Below are positions 35,661-49,362 of a stretch of 64,000 nt of DNA, piece by piece. How positions within the stretch are numbered: position 1 is the stretch's first letter; each line of letters begins with the position of its first letter. The notes under the pieces are model-generated. The model was not told where the DNA came from, did no database searches, and was given only the letters and a program-made list of their open reading frames with translations. Location of the stretch: NCBI GenBank assembly GCA_021904315.1, contig CM038919.1:6572001-6636000 (forward strand). The letters run 5' to 3'. This stretch comes from Sphagnum magellanicum. Lineage: Eukaryota > Streptophyta > Sphagnopsida > Sphagnales > Sphagnaceae. Made by a program: the position numbers and the translations under genes.

Positions 35661-38600
35661 AGGGTTCACACTAGTCAACATTAAAGTAGATAGTGCAAGC
35701 AGTTATTTGCATGGGCAGACCTACCAGATTATTTTTAGTATGTTTGGATGTAACATTAGAGAGCAAAAAAAATTCTTTGAAGGAGAGGATGCACATTTTG
35801 TTTTCTCAGTGGGCAATTTCGTTTCAAAAAATTCCTCTCCTTCACTAGGTCTATCTCTACCCTACGTGAAGCCCTTGAGCTATGGCTTCTCTCAAGTATT
35901 GCCTTGCATAGGCCCTTATTTTGGTAATACCCTTGTGCTTGGGCTTTACCCTACACACAAACACAACATAAGACAATTTAAGTTTTATTAGCAAACCAAT
36001 TACCATTAACTACGTAATGACCATTGTGGATACATTAAGTGGACACTGACCATTGTATTATGAATATTCAAATTATGCCTTTTTTGTCAATGTCATATTG
36101 TTAGCTAAATATGGTAAACCTAAATAATTCATCACATAACCCATTTTGCTTGCTTTGCTATTGGTGTTTGTTATTGATGTTTGATGTTGAGCTTGCTCAC
36201 TTAACAAGCTAGGTGTTAATGGGAGCATTTATTGACTTTCCGATAAGCATCTATGGAATATTGTTTCAACTAACAACATTGTTTGATCAATATTCTAATT
36301 TTTACTAATTTCCTAGAATAATGTTTCACCATCATATCACCTTGATCATTATTCACTACTTTTGTACCTTCAAAATTTATGAAAATAATGGCCACAAACA
36401 TACATAGAATATTATTTCAACAATTGGTTAGGGTTGATTAGTATTTGTTTTCCCATAGTTTTAGAACTATGTTTCAATAGTTTTTAAAGCTTGATCACTA
36501 TTCACTGAATTTGTATAAATTCAAAATTTTTGTCCCAACCATAGATTATGTTTGATACTTGAATAATCTTCTAGCACAAAAATTGTCTAAGTGGTTTTTC
36601 AAGCATATATTAAGCTTGATGACTATTCACAAAGACCAACAGTAGAATATGTTTTCAAACCCCAATGGCACTTCATTGATATACAAATACAAATTGTAAT
36701 TAGAATTCATTTTTTAACTGTTTTGAAATAGATTTTTTTGGGAAATAGTGTTGTGCCATATTGGATGTTAGTGGCATTTTTAAAAGTGTAGTGTAAATTC
36801 TTTTCAACTCTGAACATAAAAATAGTACTATTGGGAGTTTTGAACTTCAAACCATATTCAAGAAAATAAAAGATCCCCTCTCCACTAACATCCACCTTTA
36901 AATTTATATCAAACACAAGGAATCAAATACCAAACCAAAGAGTGAACAATCCCAAATAAAATTAAATCCAAAACACAAAAAGGTGTTAAAAATACCTTTT
37001 TGCAAGCACAAAATGAAAAAATAAATCATCATCTTTGTCTTCATGAATGTTGATTTCATAATTTTTTGTAAATGCAATAGTCGTGAACGGTGAATTCCAC
37101 ACCACATAACCTTCAATGTTAAGAATTTGGAAGAGATTGCTCTCTAACATTTCCATCACCTTCAGAATTATTCATTTCAAGTTTTGATTATTCTTTTCAA
37201 TGAAAATGTTTACAATTTTGTGAATTTTTAGGACATGATGAATGTACTTGAAAAAAAAACAACAAACAAACCCCATAAACTATATAATTTAAAGTTAACA
37301 TACTAAACACTAAATATTTGTAAAATACTGAAATAAGTTATTTACCTTCCATATGCAATAGCACCCAACTTGTACATATTCTTCCTCTAACCAAACATAG
37401 ACAATTTTGGTCCTTTCATGGTGGGACTCCATTTGTATTCATTTACATTTGTATCCAACCATTCCAATTCATTAGAAAGTTCATCCAATTCACAAGATGG
37501 AATGGCATCATATAATAAAATAGCATTAACGGCAAACATATATATTTTTTCAATGATTGTTGTTGAGTTTTTCAAATGTCGAAAGCCCAACAATTCATCT
37601 TGAAAATCATAGTTGGGCATGATCATAGTCAAACAAGCCAAAAACCATGTCAAACGACCAAAAAATTGTCAAATTTTTCAAACATATTTATGTAATGCCA
37701 CTTTAATATCATGTTAATCAAGGAATTTTGTGTTAAATGATTTATACGAGTGTTGAAGAATTTTTAAAAAATCATTTAATTCTATAAGTTGAGTTTTGGT
37801 TTTAGTAAAGGACTTTTGAAATTGAATTCCTCAAAATTAGTTTTATTTAACATTAGGCTAAGGATTCTTTTAATAAAAAAATTTCGATGGGAAAAATTTG
37901 ACATGATGATAGCCTACCATACACATATAAAAAGCACTCATAATTAAAAATTTGTGGTACTTGAAAGTTTTTTAAAAATCAATACATCATTTCAAAAATT
38001 TCAAACTTCAAGAGTCATTTGCTAGATGTAAATGGGTCATAATGTGTATGACATATGAACAAAGTTTGGCTTATGATACAAAAAAATAAAGCTTTAAGTA
38101 GTCATCATATTTTAATATGATTTAAAATTATGGTCATTTTTCAACACAAAACATAGAATTTGGCAAAATTTGTACACTTTTAAAAAGTTCATATTTATTC
38201 AAAAATAATTAACACACATAATGTAATTTATTGGGGGATTTGTCAATATTTATAAAAAAAACATGTTGCAAAGAAAATTAATCAAAAAAATTTCTATGAA
38301 AAACTCAAAATGTTCAAAAAGGGCCTATTTGTGGTTGAGTCCTTTGTCATTGTTGGTTCATTTGACTATGAGTGCACCTAGTTTTTCATGTGATGTTGTT
38401 TCGGCTTCTTATTCTTAAAAGTGTTAAAACATTTGATGGAAGAAAACTCATTGATTTTGCCCAAAATGGATTAACTTTTGCAAATTCCATACCTATACAA
38501 GCAAGGTACATCATTTGTAAAAAAAACGTCAAGATGTAAAGGACATGCATATGATCAAACAAAAATTTATAAAACTTACATGTCTATGGGACATTATCCA

Positions 38601-41600
38601 ATTGTTGTTTTTGAAAATTTTGGGCATGTTTTGGTCCTTTGACATGTTCTTCAATCCTCTCAAAGCAAGTAGGCACAAAAATTGTTTTACAAATTTTACA
38701 AACCATATAATGCCCCATTGGAGCCCACTCTACAATTTTATTCACCAAAAAAATGATAAGAATACAAACACATGTATAGTAATTTGCAAAAGAATGAAAA
38801 GTTTTGAATAAGAAAATATTGATTGAAAGTCATTTAAAATAAGTTGCTTTTTCTTGAAGCTTGACAAATTGAGCATGACACAAACTATTGTTGTGGGTCT
38901 CAATGTGATTTATTTTTTTGTGAAAGTTTTTTTTTCATAAGAAATGCAATAACATTCATTGGAATTACAATGAAAATGGCACATTTTCTTACCACCTTGC
39001 CCTCTTTTGACTAACCTTAATTGTTTTGGTGCCTACAAAGTCAAAGACGATTAAAAACATGAACTTGATTAAGTTATTTTTTTTAAAAAAAAAACAATTT
39101 GATAACCACACATACATACTCAAATCATTCATAAATGACAAAGAAGCAAACATGTGATTTTATCTCTATTGCTAAATATGGGTCAATGGATTGGTGTTGT
39201 GTTTATTGTGCATTATCCTTGAGATGTGGCATCAAATCACCCAAATGAACAAAAGAAACATTTTCAATTGAATTTGCCAATCTCAGAGGCAAATTGACAT
39301 CATAAAAACTAGCATGAAACCACCAAATGCTATCAATCCCCATAAATGGGCCTTGAAATATATCACCCTATGGGCCTACACAAAAAACATTTAATAGCTC
39401 AAGATTTCTTTTTAACTATTTTGGATTTTTTTTCCAATTTTCCCCTATGTATTTTGCCATCCTTATGCTTGGTCTAACAAGCAAATAGAAAGAAAAGAAT
39501 TGTGAAAATGGTGCAAACATAATAACATGAACCACACCCACATATTTTTGGGGGAATATTTTTAAAAATATTATTAAAGAAGTCTTCAAAAATTTCTTCA
39601 ATCTTTTAAATTTTTTAATTAAAAAATTAATATTATTATGTCAAGGTTTATTTAAAATATTTCAAAATATGTTAGTGCAATCACAATAACATGTACCATA
39701 ACAAGTGTAATTCTTGTTTTTAAGTAGTAAAAAAACATGTAATGGATTTTATTTATTTATAAATAATATTTTTTTTCAAATTTTTTTACATAAATCTTAA
39801 TAAAATGTTATTAAAAAATTTAATTAAAAAATAAAATACTTTTTCAAAAATATTCTAAGAATATTTTACGAATATTTTTCAGAAAGTAGTCACAAAAGCA
39901 ATCACAAAAGCAAGTGGGTATGACTTGTGTTATTCCATTTGCACCCATATGTAAATTTCAAAAGTTTTTGAAGTCTATTTATAATCTCTTTTAGTGTTAA
40001 ATAAAATGCACTATAATGTTTAATAAGTGTTTTTAAAATCTTCTTATTCATAAAAAGAAATTATAAATTAATTCACATGTTTCAATGATATATTATGAAC
40101 TTTACTATATAAAAAAATCTTATATTTTCAACACTGAATTAAATTATCACTTTTAAACATTAAAAACTAAGCATGCATACAATTGTTTTGGCTCTTGTTA
40201 GTGGGACTACACCCCCAAAATCATTTTTATTTTAACACATGTGACAACAACTCTTAGCAAACTATGGAAATTTAAAATATTACGAAAGAATTTTTAAAAA
40301 AAATGAAAACTTATGAAATCAATTATTAGTTAGTTTTTGGTTTACATTCATGAAACATTGGCTAATAGCTTGGAGACCGCAAAGAAACCTTGGAATTACA
40401 TTATGTGAGTAATTGTTATATCAATTATGACAAAATCAAAAAAATGACAAAAATGATTGCAATCATAATTAACAACCTCTTGTACATCATTCACAAGCTT
40501 TTGATCATCACTTTCATCATGAAAAGATGTGATCATGAAATGATGCCCCTTTAACTTAATCATCTAGTGCCATCGAGTGTAGATAAGCATTACAGATTTA
40601 TTTGCCCAAAACTCCACCAAACCTACAAAATTTGTATTAATTCCTTGCACATTCATCCCATCATAGTGCTAACTACAATAGTTAATAAACGAAGCTAACA
40701 AAAAGGTCAATAGTCTTCACATCCGACCTAGAGCAAACATCATATCATTTTGTGTTACCCCATGAGTTCAAGGTACAAAAAGGCCTACAAAGACGGTAGT
40801 AGTTGTTGCTTCCTACAACTTCTTTCTTCGTTACAAAAAAAAAAGATTTTTTGAGGCAACAAGACACACAACAAAACCTCTTCAAAAATTGAGAAATGTC
40901 TTTTGCAACCCAAAATCACAAAAAAATGATTTGGGCAACAATAGTCTAGCATTTTTTTCAAAACAATAATATTCCATAAAATATTTCCTTTTTTCCTTGA
41001 AAATTTGCCAAAAATAAAAAATACTTCTTCAACATCACCGTGTTTCTACATATTATTCAAGCAAATAGCAAAGATATAAGTTTTTTTGAATAAAGTTTTA
41101 CTTTCATACCTGGTCTATGACCAAATTTGGTTAAATCTCCTTGTCGATGATCACAAACAATATTAAAAAAACTGAAAGAGAAAAACTAATGATGGGAGGA
41201 ACTTGGCCCTCCCCAAGCAATTTTTTTGCAGCCAAGTATGCTTCCCTTCACCCTTGGTTTGCAACCTTCCCCTAGGTCATTGTTGTGATGGCATGCACAA
41301 AATTGCTACAACCAAAGATGTTCCGCCCTTGGCCTGCAAATGACAACACTTTGTCTATCTCTCAACTTATTTCACACAGTTCATCAAACTTGGAGAGGAA
41401 AAAGGAGGAGGAAAAAAAAAGGTGTGGGACAAGAAGACCTAAATTACAAGGAAATAAAAGGAGATTAAGAAGGGATAGATGAAAAAACTAAAGAGAGGAA
41501 TAGCCTATTTTTTGTTGGCTAAATGTGGTCAAAATATTATATTAAAAAATTAATACTGTGTGTGTGGTGCTAGAACCATGTCTATAAATAGCAATTACTC

Positions 41601-41689
41601 ATTCAGTGAACTATTTCATTCGACATAACTAAAAAAAAAACAAATTCATAGCATTGAATCTAGAAATCCCTTGGAGGAAAACCCTTACT
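35661..41689. other. AT-rich desert
   Basis: No gene could be supported. Around 36250-36640 a weak, diverged repetition occurs (AGAAT-ATGTTTCAA followed by TTGATCA-TATTCA, roughly every 60-150 bases). The minus-strand frame 37387-37653 (88 codons) is protein-like in composition, with an acidic ELDELSNELEWLD segment, but is isolated, matches nothing I recognise and could be a transposon remnant. Confidence 0.45.
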
Positions 41690-41965
41690 ATAATTAGTGT
41701 TTTGCCCAGTGTTAAGCAGGACTATCTTAATTCATTTGACAAGGCTTGGGGAAGGTAGACCTTACTCTATTGTCAAGATGATATGGACATTAGGTGGTCT
41801 TATCAGCTACCTTTGATGGGTTCGTTTTTTCAGTTATTGTTTTCTTGTCCGCTTGTGCCCTTTGGTTGTGTGTGCGGTTTTCCATCCACTGGCCTTTGGG
41901 TTGTGTTCTTTGTTCCTTTTTGCAATGAAGTTCTTTTCATTTGTGCCAAAAAAAATTTCTAAATA
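41690..41965 (+). mobile_element. Possible LINE 3' end
   Basis: This patch is less AT-rich than its surroundings and ends in a T/G-rich stretch (CTTTGTTCCTTTTTGCAATGAAG) and a short A-run, as the 3' ends of plant non-LTR elements often do. No reverse transcriptase was recognised upstream, so this is a weak call. Confidence 0.25.
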
Positions 41966-42539
41966 CATATACATGTTGAAACCCCATTGGATTGAAAATT
42001 TTATTCTTTTGACTAATAAACAACTACTACTTTGTTAGGCATTGGGGGGTCAAAGTAGGTTCTTTCTAATTCCTTTATCAAATCACAAGTTGAAATTTAG
42101 ATGATTTTTATTAAAGAACCTTGAGATTTCCTTTTAGACTTGAAACATCAATGCTGTGGACCTAATCAGCCCACTGCCCACCCACTTCTCCATTTACTAT
42201 GGGTGTTGAAGAGTACCTTGGCTATGGGGGAGGGACAGCAACTACCATGGCTATTGTGGCCAGTGCAGTAATGAGTGACCATCAAAAGTTTAACAGTAAT
42301 GGCAACTCTAAAGGTGGCACAGGATGCGAAGCACACCATTGTTGCTATTAGTGTCAATAGTCAAGATATAGACTGGATGGTACATTTCAACTAGGTTAGT
42401 TTTGTACTAAGAAAAGCATAACAACTATATACAATGGGGCCCCCATCATGACTGTAACCATGTCTATTTATTCCAACACAATAAGCACTCACAAGGTCAT
42501 TCATTGTCCTAGAATTATTATTACCAATGAAGTGAGGCA

Positions 42540-44900
42540 GAATGCACCCATGGTGACTAGGCTTTTTTTTCCCCTTTTGTTTTGGGGCGAGGGGGATGGG
42601 GGCCAAGGGGATTGTCTATTGGGGAGGTGGCACTTTCTGTCTAAGTGGGTTTGCATGAACCCTAGTTGGCTCCTTAAGAAGGCACTTTCTAAATGGGCAC
42701 TACTCTTCTTTTCTATTATGGTGGGTTTTCTTCTGAATTTATCTTATATGCTTTGGGAAGGTTGATTGTCATGTATTATAAATATAATATAAACTAAAAT
42801 GGTGCACCTACTAGAATTCAATGTTCTTCTTCTTTTGGGATTGCGAATCACAGAGGTGCTTCTGACAAGGATCCTTACCTTAATGTCCTAAAATTATTGA
42901 TGATGGGCCAATCAAAACAAAATAAAAAACTTTGAGTGCACCTACTTATCTACTCTTATAAAGAAATGGTGTCCACGTGGCTGGTTCGGTAATTCGGGAT
43001 TGGCTGGACAGCCCCGCCCTCCCACCCCCCTCCCACCCCCCCTCCCCTCCCCTTGAGGGCCCCAGAACTTTTATGGGGAAATGCAACCCTCTTGAGCAAT
43101 TGAAGTAACTTCTGACACAAGTGGTCACATGATGATGATGAAGACCAACCCTGTACGCCCCGCCCCGAACCCCACCTACTCCTCATATTTCCACCCCATT
43201 TGGATGATTTGGAAGATAAGGAACATGGTGGGAACTCATTGGGAACTTAAAGGGAACACAGTAGGCACACACATTGTGAACCAGGGAAAAATGAGAAAAA
43301 TTCCTCACCCCACCCCCTCCCCCCCTAAAACTTCAAAGGAAAAAATTCAAGCTTATTTGATCATTTTGCAAGCAAAATGGGTTCACAGACTAGTTAGTTA
43401 ATAAAAATTACAATAGGTACATCATCTCTTTGAAGGGGATACTTGTCCAAGCTGAAAATCGTGGTAGACTGTTTTGCAAATGGAAATTGCATGTAGCCAA
43501 TGAGAAGGCTCAGGGGTGAACTTTTTTTCTTTTGGGTTTTGGAAGGGTGGGGCAGCCAAGGAGAATTTCTGTTTTTTTGCTACTCCCATTAAGTTCCCAT
43601 CAACTTCCACAAGTTCCCAATTTATTCCCAATACTTGTTCATTTTTATCCCATATTGTTTGGCCATGAATCAAGTTCCATGTATATAACCTTTAAGGGGG
43701 GGGGGGGGGGAATTATTGGGGGTTCAAGGGAAGCATGACACAACATGCATTTATTTTGGGCGAGGGAAACATATGTTGGGGGAACGCCCAATGTTCCAAA
43801 ACTATTGGTGGTAGGCCAATCAAATGGCTTCTTCTAAAAAATGATCTGCACACTTCTTACTAATTAATAGAAAACATGTTTACATCTTTTTGTCTCTACA
43901 CATACTGAGAGTCATAGAAGTTTGGTGAGGCAATTAACTATAACATATGTTAGTTCAGTGCAGTTTTATTCGGCCTTAAGACTAAAATTGACTATTTAGA
44001 GTGGACTTTTATTAATGTGTTACAAGGAGGTAAGGTTTGCCATAGTGAATATGTAAGGTACTGTTATTAGGAAGGGCTATTATCGTAGTACCTTTCCAGG
44101 TTCGGCACAAATTATATTATTTTCATTTTTGTTGAATTTTTCAGAAAAAAGCAAACATTAAAAGTTGAAAATTTCAAAGGGTTCAACAACCATGGTGGCT
44201 AAATTCGAGCCCACGACCAATTCATCTCAGCATTTAAATCTTTTAATCAGTCTAACCAAAAATATACAAAGTCGCAGATGAGAATAGCCACAATATTATT
44301 GAATTTATTCCTTATATGCCGAAATTCTCAAAATCAGAAACTCAGGTGCCGAATCAGAATCTTCAAAGTATGTCAATTACACGGCACACTAATGCCAAAC
44401 CTGAAAAGGTAGTATGGTAGTCCATGCCAAATAATAATGACAACCAGTTTTAGGAATAGAATTTCCATGCAACTAATGAAAAGGCACAACATGGAGTGAA
44501 GGGTTCTCCTTGTTTTTTCTTGTGGGTGGCAAGGAGGAGGTGAGGTGGTTTCAAGTTTGGGCTTGGTGTGGAAAGTGGAGTGTCCACTATGCACTTTCCA
44601 CTTGGATAATAGACTTTCCATCCAAGTTTCTTTTCTTTTGTTGGCGGGCGAGGGGGGTCAAAGCTTGCACATATGAGCACAATAACGGAATATGAAGGTT
44701 CAGTAGGTAGAACGAGTATTCATTGGGACCAAAAATGGTGGCAATCAATTCATCTTTGGGGCAGGGGGCTTGGATCCCATGTGTTCCAATCATATTCCCA
44801 TATGCTCCCATTGGGTTCCTTAAGAGTGTTCCCAATAGCACCTCATTTTATCCCATATTGTTTGGGGCAAGTTCTCACCTTTTCATTTATATAGCTGAGC
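42540..44900. repeat. Segment rich in G and C homopolymers with related blocks
   Basis: G- or C-runs cluster at about 42585-42610, 43021-43055, 43305-43330 and 43696-43710, with a GC-rich patch near 44645-44660. Around them are related phrases: an ATGGAAATTGCATGT/GAATTTCCATGCA-AATGA-AAGGC block at about 43478-43512 and 44458-44486, and GTTCCCA-rich sentences with TTATCCCATATTGTTTGG at about 43640-43665 and 44845-44870. These look like several copies of one short mobile element. No gene is supported; frames here overlap on both strands. Confidence 0.5.
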
Positions 44901-45434
44901 CAAATGTGGGGTTCTCTATCCCCACATTAAAAATTGTTATTTTGAAAAGCTTCACATGGTTGATTATTTTCGGGGTATCAGCCAATCAAATTCATCCATT
45001 GCCCCAAAAGAAACTTAAGTTGGGAGGCAGCCCATCTAATGAATTATAAGGTGAATAGGAGAAACTACATTAGTCGATCGTCTATCTTACATGATTACCA
45101 TATTTCAAAAAAGCTAAATTTTACATCAAATCTTAACTAATTGGGCTAATGTGGTCTAACACCCATGACACAGCACCCAGTTTCCCCATTTTGAGACCAT
45201 AAACCTCAATTAAAAACCCCTATCACATTTTTATAACCTTTAATTATGAGGTGAACTAAGGAACAAAATGAGACAAAATGTCATGTCCATGTGTCATCCA
45301 TACATGGTGGTGTGTTTGTGGGTGTTGGTTCACTTTGCCAGATGGATTGTTTCAATTCATTTGGTCCCATATTGTGAGCAATGTTCATCAGGTGTTAAGT
45401 GAAGTGAAAGCTGAAGTGTTGATCTAAGAGTCTA

Positions 45435-46152
45435 ACGAAGACACCCCTATGGTGGATGCCACCCTTGGGGAAGTCTTGGGTTTATGAAAAGCTAATGCTG
45501 GAAAAATCAACCCATTCAGACTTGTCAATGGGGAAGCTCTCCCCTTTGGCATTGCTCGAAACCACTATGGCTTGCTTACTAGGGAATAGGAGACAGTCCC
45601 CCATGCAGCTCATGATCTAGATATCCTCAGAGCAAATATTGACTATCACAAAGCACACACCATCATTGTCAGCTTCATTGGAAGTAAAGTAACTGAATGC
45701 AACATAGCCCCATGGTTGAGAATGCTCAACATTTTGACAAGGAAAACTTGGGGAGGTTAGGGTTCAAAATGGATGTTGGGAGGGGCTTTGTGTTTCTCAA
45801 CTTCAAAACCCCAGAGTCTACGAAGTGAGTCTTGGCACTCACCCCTCATATGTTGCCATGGTGCACTGCAATATACCAAGAGTGGGTGTATGTATTCAAC
45901 CATAACCACCCAGTGAATCTGAAATTACCCACTTGGATAATTCTGAGAATGTTGCTAGTTAAGTATAAATTGATGGAGGAGAAAGTTGCCAACCCTCAAG
46001 CTCACAATCTGAGGTTTTGTGTTGCATTAGAGCTAAACAAGGGGTGGGTGGATAAACTACTCATTACCAGTCTGGATGGCTTTAATGCAGAGGTGTTGTC
46101 AACTATGACCAAAACTCACTTATCATCAACATTGGGGGAAAAGGAATTTTAG
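45435..46152 (+). mobile_element. DUF4283-like fragment of a LINE-type element
   Basis: Two frames read together on the plus strand. About 45500-45740 contains HDLDILRANIDYHKAHTIIV and CNIAPWLRMLN. After a frameshift near 45740, GRLGFKMDVGRGFVFLNF, a stop, then LALTPHMLPWCTAIYQEWVY, NLKLPTWIILR, RFCVALELNKGWV. The order hydrophobic GFxFLxF, WCTAIYQEW and PTWI matches DUF4283 domains found in ORF1 of plant LINE-like elements. The final frame ends at 46152. The fragment is dead. Confidence 0.6.
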
Positions 46153-46969
46153 ACCCCATTATGCTAATATATTTTTTAATATTAAAATTTGATTTCATCT
46201 TGAGCTCACCCCCTTTTTATGAGAAAATTGTGACTTTTTGTGCTGGGTATCCTTTCTTTTGCAATTAATTTTATTGCATATCATACTTACAACCAATGTC
46301 TGTTTTTCAATTTTTATTGAAATAAATAGTTGTTGAAATCCAAAGGTATGTTTAACATTTGTTGACAACAATTTTTAAAAGACTATCCAAATTTTCTCCA
46401 CACAGCAACAAATTGATAACATGTTTTTGGCAATAGTTGAAAAATGGTGACATTTATCAAAAGCCAAAATTTCTCTAAATTTTTAATGAACTTTTTATTA
46501 AAAACTAAGCACTTGCAGCAATATCCCACAGCAAAAAGACACTAGGCTACTTACAACATGATTTTTTTCATTTGTGAGGCATAACATACTTATGGCATAG
46601 ATGCAACAATACCTAGTGGGTTCCAGAGTTGAAGCATTAATAGAAGAAAGCCAGTTATTACAATGGAGCTGGTGTCATAATAAGAGAAACTTCACATTGA
46701 TCATTGGTAATGTAAAAACTCTGGTCAAGGAGGAAAATCTTCTGATTATTGATAATCTCTGCAACTCAATTTCACTTTTGTTAGGGCATCTCCACCGGTG
46801 TTCAGTATGTAACCCGGCACAATAAAAGTCAATGAAAAAATGTCAAGATATGCTGGTTTGGCTTAGGAAATTGGTTTTGGTTCAGCACAACTGCACAGTT
46901 TGTGAAGGCTGATAAAAGGCATAGCAACTCAATGCACCTGCAGAAAAGATTGTAATAGATCTGATTGGC

Positions 46970-47266
46970 TCATCGTAATAATTGGTCGCTATTAGTGCTC
47001 CCACATCCATTTGCTGTCCCAGTTTCAGTTTTATGGGTGAGATTGCAAAAAAGTAAATAACTAAACATGGACGTGAACAATATCTTTGCAAGGTTGTGTA
47101 CTGAGCACCGCTCGATCTCCACCAAGGATCAATATGTAACCCTGCACAAGTATTTGTCACGTCCAAGTTTTAGTTACTACCAACTTTTTTCCAACCCCAC
47201 CCATAAAACTAAAACTGGCCTGCAAGTAGGTAGCAGACTACTAATAGCAACCCACTTGAACCAATC
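46970..47266. repeat. Foldback (MITE-like) inverted repeat of about 300 bp
   Basis: The left half (46970 to about 47100) pairs with the right half (about 47133-47266). Shared phrases are CTATTAGT, AGTTTCAGTTTTATGGGTG with its complement CACCCATAAAACTAAAACT, AACTAAA-ATGGACGTG with CACGTCCAAGTTTTAGTT, and GCA-GGTT-ATA near the centre. Because of this symmetry, similar peptides starting MDVNN and MDVTN appear on opposite strands. A nearby GGGCATCTCCACCGG at about 46791 resembles the terminal repeat of the 11124-12079 element. Confidence 0.75.
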
Positions 47267-47559
47267 GAGCTATCTAGGGAATCAGAAACAAGGAACAGTC
47301 AATAAATACGATTTGACTCTATTTATTAGACTATTCAAGGTCTCTGAAAGGTCTGGTTACTTTCAGGGTCTCAAGAGTCTTCCAGTAATGAAAACCCGCC
47401 AAACTTTATAAAAAGAAAGCACCCAAGAAAGGGTGAGAAAAAGAAGGAAGGGGCAAGGACCAAAGTCCAGGCAAGCAAACAGCCCAAAAGAGGTGGGTCA
47501 CATGAAAGAAAGGGAACCACTAAGGACCGAACACTCCACTAGTCGCATGAAGCATGTCA

Positions 47560-47785
47560 ACTAAAGAGAGGGGGAGATAAACCCAATCAAACTCCAAGCC
47601 TAGAAGAACCTTCCTTTGCAGAAACAGCTTCATGCCAACTAAAGAGAGGGGAAGATAAACCCAATCAAACTCCAAGCCTAGAAGAACCTTCCTTTGCAGA
47701 AACAGCTTCATGCCAACTAAAGAGAGGGGAAGATAAACCCAATCAAACTCCAAGCCTAGAAGAACCTTCCTTTGCAGAAACAGCC
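47560..47785. repeat. 78-bp tandem repeat, 2.9 copies, almost identical
   Basis: Copies start at 47560, 47638 and 47716 with ACTAAAGAGAGGGG; the third stops after about 70 bases. I see a single difference among them (GGGGG against GGGGA in the first copy). A period divisible by three keeps one minus-strand frame open through the array as a 26-residue repeat, but nothing suggests translation. The near identity implies recent amplification or length error in assembly. Confidence 0.95.
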
Positions 47786-48344
47786 CATCTTGAGATGGAG
47801 GCTGCCTGCAGTGGATTCACTGGATTTGAGTGAGGAACCTCAGCCAAGATTTCCTGTGCAGCGTCACAGAAGATTCAATTTAAGCAGGATGGTTTGAACA
47901 TTGGAGCACACACATTTGACTAGGTATTTCTTTTGGTTTTGAGGGTTTCAGCGTTGTGACACTGTGTTGTCACTTCTTTGCATTGGAAATATCACACCAG
48001 ATATGTCATCAGTTCGTCAACAAAACTCTGAAGCCCACTCAGTTATTGGTTGGTGAAGTTAAGAGCCAGATTTGTACCAAACAGTCAAATTTGTTTAAAA
48101 GTCAAATTTTGTCCAACACCCACCAGTGCACCATCCAGGGGGTGTCTGTTATTACTCCATTGTGGATGAATCTCAACTGAGTTCATATTTGGTTTCACCT
48201 TGGTAACCAATTCTGGGGGAAATAGGTCTCGTATATAGATAGATATGTAGGAAAATAGGTGACTTCTAGGTAAGTAGATGGTTTGTAGTTTATACATGGT
48301 TAACTGATGTTTTTACTACCTACTAACAATAAAGCAAGTTGTTA

Positions 48345-48625
48345 GCAGTGTTTTTATTTTTTGGGCGAAATTTTGACAAATTTTGACCTATAAAATATGA
48401 TTTTGACCTATACAAAGGATTTTTCATAAAAGAAAAGGCCCAAATTCGCCAGATTAAAAAAATTAAAAAAATTCAAATTGTTAGATTTTTATGATGAGAT
48501 CCAGCAGGTAGCCAAGAATATGGGAGGATTCTGTTTATTTCTACCTTAATATGGTAGCCAAATCTATCTTATGGATGATTGCCACTTCAGCTACATAAAA
48601 AGATTTGAAAAAAAAACCCTGTTAG
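48345..48625. mobile_element. Second copy (partial, inverted) of the 11124-12079 transposon family
   Basis: The plus strand here aligns with the minus strand of about 11890-11570. Shared phrases include TTTTTGGGC-AAATTTTG, CAAAGG/CAAAGCC followed by TTTTTCAT, GGCCCAAATTC-CCAGATT, GTAGCCAAGAATAT-G-AGGATT and TTATGGAT-ATTG-CACTTCAGCTACAT. The terminal repeats are not evident here. A short inverted fragment of the same interior recurs at about 48961-48995. Confidence 0.75.
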
Positions 48626-49362
48626 TAATGTATAAAAAGCAACCGAGCTTACCACCGTGCTTAGCCAGGAACTGAATCTCAACAGAAACTGTTTTCTGAT
48701 CACTTACCATCCATCCTTCATGGTGTACTGGTGGGTGCTGGTTCACTGTGTCCTTGGAAGTATAGTGGACAACCAGCAGCTGTTGGTCGCCGTGTTGTTT
48801 CTGTTCAGTTTGCTGATGTAACTTAGCATCATGAGGGCATCATCTCAAAAGATAAATTAGCTTAGTTCACCACACGTTGTGAAAAAATTGTCCAACCCAA
48901 AGAAGGCTGATGAAAAGCTGCCCTCTACCCAAAATAAAATAAAATAAAATAGTGTGGAAATGTGGCAAAATTTTGTCCCAAAAAATGATTTTCTGAAAAA
49001 TTTGGCGAGTTTTGAAAGAATGGAATTTAATACAGAATATTCCATTTTGATTTCCTAGGTCAAAAAGTGTCTGAAAAAATTGCTGGTTTCTATATTGAAA
49101 CTTTTGTTCTGGGGGGATTGTTTTGGGATCAATAAATAGATTTATTAATTCGCACCTGCACTTACACTAAAGAAATTCTTGATGTTTATTCAAAATATAG
49201 TGGAATTCAAGACTGATTAACAAGAATTCACAGGCAACATTTGTGTTGCGAGTGTACAGAAGATCAGGATGATGATTACTGCTGGTTGGATGGGATGAAA
49301 CCTTACCCCCAAATGATTGGAGGCTCCAGGTCCTCCCTTCACATATAATTACAAAAATAGTA

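Noticed and set aside
35707..35991. Plus frame of 94 codons
   Set aside because: Biased to aromatic and Ser residues as expected from T-rich DNA; no splice or motif support.
47520..47753. Minus frame with 26-residue repeats
   Set aside because: Arises because the DNA repeat period is a multiple of three; no evidence of translation.
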